From the NCBI RefSeq assembly GCF_000499845.2, contig NC_023750.2:9197845-9261844 (forward strand): DNA of 64,000 nt, read 5' to 3'. Each line of letters begins with the position of its first letter. The stretch's first letter is position 1. Below are positions 55,490 through 64,000 of this stretch, piece after piece. This stretch comes from Phaseolus vulgaris (lineage: Eukaryota; Streptophyta; Magnoliopsida; Fabales; Fabaceae). Made by a program: the position numbers and the translations under genes. Under the pieces are notes generated by a model. That model had not been told where the DNA came from, made no database searches, and worked only from the letters and a program-made list of their open reading frames with translations.

Positions 55490-57157
55490 AACAAGGTTTT
55501 CATTATTTACTATAATAAACGTGAAAGAAAATATTAATTAATAAATAAATTACATGTAACATTTAATAATACTAATAATTTTTACTAAAACTTATGTTTT
55601 AGTTTTAATATTTTTATGTTACATAAAAAATTACTTGAAAATAAAAGTAATTAAAAAATATGTCGTGTTCTACCTTTTTTTCTTCCTAACCAAAATCAAT
55701 ACGAAGCACGTTTCTCTCGCTTAATTCTTTTCTTTTCTGTCTTCCTTCTCCGACCAAAACTTATATCATATATATTTGTTTGTAGCATTTGTAATGTAAA
55801 ATGTTTATTTCCTTATGGAATTTTTTTTATTGTTTTGTTTTAAATAATCTATGTGTGACTACTAATAGTGCATCTTGACCAAGTCCAATGCCAAAAAACG
55901 TTTACATAATCAATTACGGTATGTTTAAATGTTATAAACTTGTCGTAAACAAATGAAATTTTATTGAAATATATTAATTACAAGTTAATTTTGTATTTTG
56001 TACGACATAGAAGATAATAGTGTATTCCGTACATTAATTAGTATTGATTAATTACATAATCATAAAGTAAATATCATTCATTGTTAGTTAAATTATATTA
56101 TACAAGTTTATAAGTAATTAATAATATATGTAAGAAAACTATAAAGTCTAGTTTTGGCAATGAGAAAAGTAGAGCAATGATAATTTTCGATGAAGATAAG
56201 AAAAACTTTTCTCAGACATTCTACTAATTGGAAAAAAATGAATGATGATTAAAAATGCATGTAGAATATAAACTATAATATTAAAAATTGAGATAAAAGA
56301 CGACAACAATTATAGAGTAAGATATTTATTTTCTGTTTAAAGGAACAAATGCGAAAGAATCATCATATTTAACGTGAAAAAAGTTTTCTTTGATGTTTTA
56401 GAATTACACGTAATTTCATATGAAAAACACTCACGCGATGAATAAAACACAATTCATAATAATATAATAAAATTTAGTCGGCAGGGACAAGGCGCAATCA
56501 AATTTTCTTTAAAACTATTTAATAAAAAAAATTAAACTCTTTAACCGTATTCATTGAGTCCTAATTAATTTTCCTAACAAAAGTTCTAAAGTAATATTAT
56601 AATTAAATACATGAAATCCATATTAAAGATGTATTATATATATAAGTCGTGATAGGGTGACAAAAACTAAAAGATGACATTGCACGTGATACCCTAATTT
56701 TCTTTATTAATATTCAAACTATCTTAATATATATATTTGTATCTTTGACATTCCCCTAATGGTACAAAAAGAAATGTTTATTTAAAGTTTGTGTTGTTAA
56801 TTTGAAACTTTTAAGAATGCAAAAATAATTCACAGACATTTTCATTCTAACCACACCTACTGAGAAAATGAGAAGGTGTGATGAAAGAGCATCAGAATAT
56901 AGGGATAAAGGTAAAAACAAATTATTCTTGTTGTGGAAAGAGAGAAGGGAAGCAGAAAGAGGTTTTCGTTCTCATTTCCATGAACTTTCGATGAGGGACC
57001 CAGCAAATTTGTGATTAAAAGTGACTGTCTCATCCCACAAAACCCATGCCTCTTCTTCTTCTTCTTCTTCCTCACTCCTATTCTCTCCACATGCCAACCA
57101 AACCAGACCTTCAAACACTTTCTAACCAACTCATCCACCATTAACGAGTTGACAAAG
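55490..57157. other. AT-rich spacer and promoter side of acid phosphatase 2
   Basis: No element or coding segment was recognised. The region 56850-57157 is pyrimidine-rich near its end (CTTCTTCTTCTTCTTCTTCC at about 57051) and is the probable leader of the next gene. The frame is open upstream of the ATG at 57158 but has no in-frame ATG, so it is not taken as coding. Confidence 0.55.
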
Positions 57158-59333
57158 ATGATGTGGAAGATAAGAATTCTGCAAGCAGTAGTTGCAGGAC
57201 TAACGTACTTGCTGGCCTTGTTAACCAAAGTGGTGGAGAGCCAAAAGGGTGGTCCTCCTCAGCAGAAGAGTGCGGAGAAGTCAGAGAGGGAGGCGAATGA
57301 GAGGTTTGGTCTGAGTTGGAGGGTGGCGGTGGAAGCAAACAATGTGCGTCGATGGCGAACGGTGCCACCTCAGTGCTACCACCACCTTCAGAACTACATG
57401 TGTGCAGGACAGTACGAGCGTGACCTAAGCCTCGCCGTGGAACACATCCTCCTCTATGCCTCTCAGATTCCTCTTTCCCCTGACGGCATGGACGCTTGGA
57501 TTCTTGATGTTGATGACACTTGCATCTCCAATGTTTCTTACTACAAAACCAAGCGATTTGGGTACGTAACTCACTGTCTTTTGTTCTTCCATTTACACCA
57601 CTAACTAATCATTAATGGTGGACTCATAATGATGAATAAAACCTGCAGCTGCGACCCTTTTGAGTCTTCCACATTCAAGGCATGGATTATGAAGGAAATG
57701 TGCCCTGCAAATCCTGCTGTCAGATTATTGTTTAACGCCTTGAAAGAGAGAGGCTTCAAACTCTTCTTGCTAACCGGAAGAGACCAAGCAACTCTCTCTG
57801 CAATCACCACTCACAACTTGCACAATCAAGGCTTTGTTGGCTATCAGCGTCTCATTCTGAGGTATTCTTTCATCAATCGTCATGTTCACATGTATTTCAC
57901 TGTCATATACTTGCAAGAAGAGCATAATCTATGAAACAATTTCACACGCTTCTTCTAACAAATTTATGGAAACACAGTCAAAACACTGACATAGCACGTT
58001 GGTTACAATTTATTTCATGTACTTGTTTATGGATAGACATGATGACATGATGCATGTGTGTGTAATCTATTAACTGATAAATGTCTCACTCGTATGATCC
58101 TTTTTTTTATTAAACTTACGATAGAAAACATAGTTTTCCAATTATATTAAATGGGTGAAGACAGAGAGAGGATAAAAGAGATGGCGTAATTGATGGCGTG
58201 ACGAGGATTCCAATTATTTGTTGACCTCTGCGTAACTTCCTAGAAACACTCCTCTCTTCCTTTCCCAAAAACATGTTCTTTGGTCAAACTTTCTTCCTCC
58301 AATAGTACCCCACCACATGCATGCTGTTTCCAGTTTTATTAACTTAGATACACTTAATAATACTAATTATATCTATCATTTTAACTACCTATGTTTAGTC
58401 TTTATTAATTTCCAACCTTAACTCTTTTTTGTACTTTTAATTAAGGAAAATGTCTATTTATAGACTCACCGAACAACTAGGTCGGCGAAGTCTGAGGATA
58501 ATTAGTTATACAAAATATTTGGTGCATGCACATCAGGTCGGCAACTGAAAAACGGGAGGAGTTAGGTATCTAATCTGCATATTGAGTCGTAACAAGAAAT
58601 CTTATGATAGAGTGATTTTGTTTTAAAAAATAAGCAAAAAACATGTTTTTTTATTTATTTACAGCACAAATAGACAGTTAATTTAAGGATAGGATGACGA
58701 GGATTGCAAACACATGTCTAGCGTGGTGGTTGACAAAGTCCATTGTCCTAGCATTGAAACTTTCATCTTTTCTGTTATTTACAGCTAGTGATACATGACA
58801 CTGCATTCAATAATGAGAAAGAAAAAAGGACATGGAAAATGTGCAGAGATGGTGCATTTCTGAGTCCATTTTTTCCACTGGCATAGGATTCTTTTCATAT
58901 ATATCCAAACTCTTCCATTGCCACCTTCCACATAATTAATCCCATCTGCATAATTCGTATAATTACTAAATTTCACAATCATATCACATCATCATGCAAC
59001 CAGCACTTAAGCACAGACACCAAGCCAATAAATGAAAAATATTAATTTCATAGGTGGTTTTTATTAAATGAACAAAAAATTTGACCATGATATATACATA
59101 TGTGATGACACCAAATATATTATATCAAAGTGCATGTAATGTCATGCCATTAGGAAAGAAAATAGCACATTAAAATTAATATCTGTGTTCGAGTGCTTCT
59201 GGAATGTCTACCCACCAATTCATTTAAGGTTATTTACTAGAATCATTATGATTTAAGGTGGACTTGATTATTTACTGATAAATTTTATTATCTTAAAAAA
59301 ACAGATGAATTTATGTTATTGCTCTCTCCCTCC

Positions 59334-59389
<56 letters not shown>

Positions 59390-60251
59390 AAACGCATTAA
59401 TATCGTGTTTTCTTTTAATCTTTGAACAATACAAACCCTCTGTTATGTGGGTGTAGCTGTCAAATACCTGGTCTAAGTGACCCTGTGCTTAAAAGTGGTT
59501 GATAATTAGAAAAGGAGAGTGAAAAGTTAATTGTAGTTGTTGATTTAAAGGTAAGAAAACTATGTTTGGTATATCAGTTCAACATCTAATCAGTGATACA
59601 GTTAGTATTGTAATGTTTAAAAGTAAAGAGGAGAAAATGATGGTAGCTTTTGGTTGAAGTGAATGGATTTGATGAAGAAAAAAAAGGGCAAAAGACTTGG
59701 TCAGCTAAAACATTTTTCTCCGTATTGTCCTGGTCAACGTCCGTGCACGCAAAATCCATAAAGAAAGCTTCCTCTTCATTTACTTTTCGTCTTGGTGTGC
59801 TGTAGAAGGCAGTCCAGGCCAAACGAACAAAAGAGATTCACCATCACTTTTGGTCGACTTGTCCTCGTCAATGGAAAAGTCTAGCTCAAACTGCTCTTAA
59901 TATTTAATCATTAGTCAATGAAGAATTTTAATAAAATATGTGACTTGGCTCAATTGTGCAAAGGTTGATTAGTATCAGTGAAACAAAAGTTAACCAAAAC
60001 AACTTTTTGGATTGGTGATGATGTGAACTTGGATCATCCAAATATTAATATGATTGTAGTTTGGTTTGTGTAGGAGTGGTGAATACAAAGGGCAAAGTGC
60101 AGTGAAATACAAGTCAGCAATTCGTAAGGAGATAGAAGCAGAAGGGTACAGAATATGGGGAAATGTTGGAGACCAGTGGAGTGATCTTGAAGGAGAATGT
60201 TTGGGCAAACGCACTTTCAAACTCCCCAATCCCATGTATTTCATATCTTGA
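57158..60251 (+). CDS. HAD-type (class IIIB) acid phosphatase / vegetative storage protein-like, copy 2
   Basis: This is a paralogue of the gene at 41036-42135. Exons 57158-57561, 57649-57861 and 60074-60251 join in phase to 264 residues, with intron positions and phases identical to copy 1 and equal lengths of exons 2 (213 bp) and 3 (178 bp). A hydrophobic signal or anchor spans about residues 5-22 (ILQAVVAGLTYLLALL). The catalytic motif is DAWILDVDDTCIS (Asp117, Asp119), then FLLTGRDQ, SAVKYKSAIR and WGNVGDQWSDL, ending NPMYFIS. All catalytic residues are present. Intron 2 is 2.2 kb against 75 bp in copy 1 and contains the 300-bp unknown repeat and a CT/TA microsatellite. A second ATG follows the first directly; either could start the protein. 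Confidence 0.95.
58352..58628. repeat. Unknown ~300-bp dispersed repeat, copy B (in intron 2 of acid phosphatase 2)
   Basis: This copy is in the same orientation as, and highly similar to, 52910-53226, but about 31 bases shorter at a point where copy A has GGT..GGT..GGT. It lies in intron 2 of the acid phosphatase gene, about 500 bases after the donor. Confidence 0.85.
59322..59387. repeat. Compound (CT)n(TA)n microsatellite
   Basis: CT repeats (59322-59355, with CCCTCC interruptions) pass directly into a perfect TA run (59356-59387). It lies in intron 2 of acid phosphatase 2 and is likely polymorphic. Confidence 0.9.
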
Positions 60252-61635
60252 TCATCCATCTATTTACCTTCTCTTTGCTTTGTTACTATCTCAAAGAAGA
60301 TTTCAAAACAAAGACACCTTCGTTAGTATTTTTACCTTGTACTTCCCACCTCCTACGTTCTACCACCTTCACAATGTCAGCACCATGCACCTTAATTAAT
60401 GACTATTTTCAACTTGTAATCAAGAAACTAGTGTTTGCCTACTTAATGGTTTTATCTCGTCTTATTTCAGTCTTCATGCCTCTTATGAAAACAACACATG
60501 TTAGTTAACCATGAAATAATGAAACAAAGGATAAAACTCATCAAAAGGAAGAGGAATAGAGTTTCTCATATTAATTCTAATCGGAGTATATAAAGATACA
60601 AAGGATATAAATAAATAAATATATTATTATTTAACATCCCTTGCATTAACACTTAATCATTAAGAGTTTGTATGTCAAAAAATAAAAAAAATAGTAGAAT
60701 TGATATAAGGGGTTTCTACTTTTTGATGTCAAGAGTAGCTTTTAGAGTTGTTCATATTTTAGATGGGTTGGGTTGTGTGAATATGTGTTATCATATTTCA
60801 TAAATATCATACTTAATGAATATTATTATTGTAAAATTGACTATTCAAAATAGTTAGATTTTAATTTTACTAAATTCAATAAGTGATAGTTAAGACCATG
60901 TGAAATGTGTAGTAAATAAGGATTTAAAACATGACCAAAGTTGATTTTATGAAACGTGGGTTTTATGAGACGTGGATAATCACTGTTCGTAAAGACTTAT
61001 CTGCGGTGTATTGTGCAAGTCCAAAATTTTCGAGGATCAGAACTAGCAAGCTACTTTTAAAAGAGTAAGAACCCAACAAACCCAGAAAAATTATAAAGAA
61101 AAGAATAAATGAGTGAAGAGGAAGATAGAAAGAGAGGAAGATGAAAAGTGTGAGTGAGATGAGGAAGATGAAGAGGCAATGAAGTTGTGAGTGAGATGAG
61201 AGAACACAACCCTTCTTTATATAGGGAGAAAAATCCAAATCTGTTGCATCTTCACAACCTAGATTAGTGACATGTTCCATTATCTGACCGTCGGAAACAG
61301 AGCAACCGCTGGAACTGTGGGGAAGATTGCAGAGAAAATGAAGGATGTGAACCTTCCCGGTCGTGCGACCACGATTCTGGGTGGAGAGAGAAACATCGTG
61401 CGTCAATCTCGGAGCAGATTGAGTCTCAGTTGCACTTCTGAGATCTCCTCCAATGGCACCGAAAAATCGCTAGGGTTTTCTGCGCATAACCTTTTTTCGT
61501 TTTGCAATATTTGTTCATATGGTTTTACAATAATCCCCCACATATTGCAAAAGATAAAACATAAAGACAAAGAAAGAAAGAAGAAAATCATGGGTTCATC
61601 TAAGATGTAATGCATCAAAGCTAGTATAACAAACT
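60252..61635. other. Spacer between acid phosphatase 2 and the copia element
   Basis: The first 250 bases are probable 3' untranslated sequence. At 60960-61560 there is a less AT-rich segment with TTCTTTATATAGGGAG (about 61213) and GGTTTTACAATAATCCCCCA; it could be an LTR or promoter of another element, but borders were not found. No convincing coding segment. Confidence 0.45.
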
Positions 61636-62482
61636 TGTTGAATCAAGTGTGTTTAAGCTTTGAAGAATCCAAACCCTTTGAAGGTTGATGGAAGACTGGA
61701 TGTGCTTGTTGTTGCTGAGCTGTCTTTAGATAGGATCTAGGGTAGATTATATGTGTTAAATCCACTCTTGATTGAATCCAAAGCTTAAGCATTCTCAAAC
61801 TTTTTAATTGAAAAGTGTTTTTCAAACTAAGTGAAAAACAACCTCTTGTTTTGTGGAAACAACCGATTGTTTTATACTTAGGTGTTTTTAGAAAGGTTGA
61901 AAATTGTTTTTGATGGTTTACTTGCTGTCAAACCAAAACAACCGATTGATTCGAGCATTCAACCGATTGTTTGTTTTGGGACCATAATAGAAAACTGTTT
62001 TGTGCTTTGACTGAGCATTAAATGATTTTGTAACTGAATACGCTCCAGTTTTAAATGCTTTGACCAGTCTTTGAATGCAATAAATAGTTTGTTCAGATTT
62101 TGTAACAAACAACAACTGAGATTTAATCAAAGAAAAACAGATTTGAGTTTTTCACTGATTTGGCTTTTGAAGAGTTGGAGATTGCTTTGAGATTGCTTGG
62201 ATCAAAGAGAGTGTGATATAGTATAAACCTGTGTGTTCAATCTCTCTATCCCTTGAACTCTTTAATTTCAGTTTTATATTTGTGAATTGGTATAAACAAC
62301 CGATTGTTTCTACAAAACAACTGATTGTTTTTCTGGTGCTGTGCTAATTTGCTTTGTGTTTTTGGCAAACTGATTTCTTCATCAAGTTTTCTCAAAGTAA
62401 TTTCATTATAGACTGAAAAGTTTGCGAAAACCCTCTTTAAACCATTCACCCCCCCTCTAGTTTAAAGCCATACATTCTTACA
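61636..62482 (+). repeat. 5' LTR of a copia-type element with AACCGATTGTT motifs
   Basis: It begins TGTTGAATCAAG and ends CATTCTTACA. Directly after it, TTGACATCAAGAG looks like a changed version of the TTGGTATCAGAGC primer-binding site for initiator tRNA-Met. Five copies of AAC(C/T)GATTGTTT or close variants lie near 61860, 61940, 61962, 62298 and 62320. The second LTR is outside the window. Confidence 0.7.
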
Positions 62483-62543
62483 ATTGACATCAAGAGTTTG
62501 GTTCTTGAAATTTATTCAAGTGTGATCCTAAAACTATTTTTAA

Positions 62544-63990
62544 ATGGCTGATAGACTACCTTTTGGGGAAGGTGCTTCATCAACAGACCACCTTTGTTTT
62601 GTGGTTTGAACTACCAATTTTGGAAAGTCAGAGTGAAAATCTTTGTGAAATCACTTGACAAAGGTATTTGGGATGCAATTGAAAATGACCCCTTTGTTCC
62701 AAAATTTGAAAAAGATGGATCTTCCATTGAAAAACCTTGGTCTCAATGGACTGATTTTGAAAGCAAGAAGGCCAAATTTGATTGCATTGCTAAAAACATA
62801 ATAACTTCTGCCTTGAATTCAGATGAATTTTTCAGGGTCTCTCAATGCAAATCAGCAAAGGAAATGTGGGACACCTTGGAGGTAACTCATGAAGGTACTA
62901 ATGAGGTGAAAAGAGTCAGAAAACATACTCAATCTAAGAGCATGAAATGTTCTGAATACTCAATCTAAGACAATTGCTGAAGTTCAGAAAACGTTCACGC
63001 ATATCATCAATCACCTCATGAGCCTTGAGAAAACCTTTGAAAAAGAAAAGCTAAACATCAAGATCCTCAAGTGTCTTGATAGGTCTTGGCAACCTAAGGT
63101 AACTGCTATATCTGAATTAAAAGATCTAACATCATTGAGTATGGCTTCTTTGTTTGGCAAGCTTAGGGAACATGAGTTAGAAATGAATCGACTCAATGTT
63201 CAAGAAAGCGAAGACAAGCATGTAAGGAGTATTGCCTTAAAAGCTGTCAAGCACAAAAGCAAGCAAAAATCCAGTGATGAAAGTAATGAAGAGAACCTTA
63301 GTTTGCTATCTAGAAAGTTTAGCAAATTCTTGAAAAGGAATCGCAACAAAGACACCAACAAAGAAAGGTATGGAAACAAAAAATCCAATGATTTTAATTC
63401 CAATAACTATACCTGTTTTGATTGTGGTGAGCAAGGGCACATAAAGGCAGATTGCCCAAATAAAGAAAGCAAGGAGAAGAAGTCAAGCTACAAAGAAAAG
63501 AAGGGAAAGTAAAAAAGGGCCTACATAGCTTGGGATGAGAATGAAGTCTCCTCATTAAGTTCATCATCAAGTGAAGAAGAAAAGGCAAACATATGCTTGA
63601 TTGCTGAAGGAGATGATGAATCTTGTAGCTCTAGTGTACATCTACTGCATCATGAAGAAGATCAAAATCAATTGGATCCACATCATCAAAGAACACAGGC
63701 AAAAAGCCATGAGGTTAAGTGATTATCACTATCCCTATGTTGTTTTAATATCTAAATTCTTGCTTTATTTTGAAGTGAATCTTGAAGATGAGACATCTGA
63801 GTAGGTTAAGTCAACTCAAGAGATGAACAATGGCTCTCTAAGCAAGATGGGATTCACCAAAATAAACGGCAAATGGGTGAGTAAAAATGGTGATCATGGT
63901 GCCTCATTAAGTGTTGCAGCTGCTGATTTTGATTAAGAAGATCACGCTGCTGACATGGATTTTCACCATGAAGAGCAACCTGAAACCAAT
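62544..63990 (+). pseudogene. Copia gag with CCHC zinc knuckle, frameshifted
   Basis: The ATG at 62544 (MADRLPFGEGASSTD) leads into a frame break near 62590. It continues as LNYQFWKVRVKIFVKSLDKG and WDAIENDPFVP, then IAKNIITSALNSDEFFRVS and AKEMWDTLEVTHEGT (the UBN2-type gag core). A second break near 62960 follows, where a short AATACTCAATCTAAG segment is duplicated (62924 and 62954). Then come HIINHLMSLEKTFEKEKLN, LRSWQPKV-like residues and the intact knuckle CFDCGEQGHIKADC at about 63415-63456. A stop at 63510 and an acidic/Ser tail (SSLSSSSSEEEKANIC) follow. The order and motifs match gag of long copia elements of the SIRE/Maximus type, though this lineage call is tentative. Confidence 0.85.
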
Positions 63991-64000
63991 CAAGGTGCTG

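Larger units (their letters stand above)
61636..64000 (+). mobile_element. Ty1/copia retrotransposon, left part only
   Basis: It consists of the LTR, a primer-binding-like site and gag. It continues beyond the right end of the window, so protease, integrase and reverse transcriptase cannot be judged. The gag frame is broken in several places, so this copy is not autonomous. Confidence 0.8.

Noticed and set aside
57011..57157. In-frame extension of acid phosphatase 2 upstream of the ATG
   Set aside because: It has no in-frame ATG, only GTG at 57011, and a Phe run from a CTT repeat. The paralogue also starts just before its hydrophobic signal.
61272..61610. 112-codon frame before the copia element
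   Set aside because: It lies in a possible LTR or promoter segment, ends in a poly-Lys run, and shows no known motif.

Overview
This is a eukaryotic nuclear window from a plant, most likely a legume of the Phaseolus/Vigna group. The evidence is short exons with GT..AG introns, very AT-rich spacers, plant gene families and nested plant retroelements. The genus is an inference from overall look, not from a database match.

Five intact-looking or nearly intact host genes, plus one with a problem in exon 1, can be read as spliced models: (1) a GH27 alpha-galactosidase (+, 3181-13465, 15 exons) whose first intron holds a complete 7.1 kb LINE and whose first exon has an apparent frameshift; (2) TFIID subunit TAF11 (-, 15921-18051); (3) an h-type thioredoxin with an acylation-type MGNC start (-, 18956-20624); (4) a Ser/Pro/Thr/Arg-rich protein of the plant family with a conserved C-terminal block (-, 31922-34619); (5) two copies of a HAD-type acid phosphatase (+, 41036-42135 and 57158-60251) with identical intron phases; between the two copies lies (6) a small basic, probably organelle-targeted protein (+, 45297-47114).

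The remaining sequence is dominated by mobile elements. From left to right these are: a decayed MULE transposase gene (543-1430, -) with a neighbouring array of GGATT..AATCC inverted motifs; the L1-type LINE (3406-10539) with a perfect 15-bp target duplication; a decayed Tat-lineage Ty3/gypsy element (about 22336-30783, pol on the - strand) that carries two open reading frames on the opposite (+) strand in its 3' part and an 86-bp tandem repeat beside them; candidate LTR remnants; a family of small CACTA-type non-autonomous elements (35513-35973, 36985-37364, 51437-51701, and a degenerate one near 49075); a decayed Ty1/copia element (about 50450-55480, -) that contains one of those CACTA elements; and the left part of another copia element (from 61636, +) that runs out of the window.

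The item most worth follow-up is the antisense coding module of the Tat element. After it come the LINE-in-intron insertion with the exon 1 frameshift and the GC-AG intron in the alpha-galactosidase gene, and the roughly 300-bp unknown repeat shared between the decayed copia element and the enlarged intron of the second acid phosphatase gene. No tRNA, rRNA or CRISPR feature was recognised.
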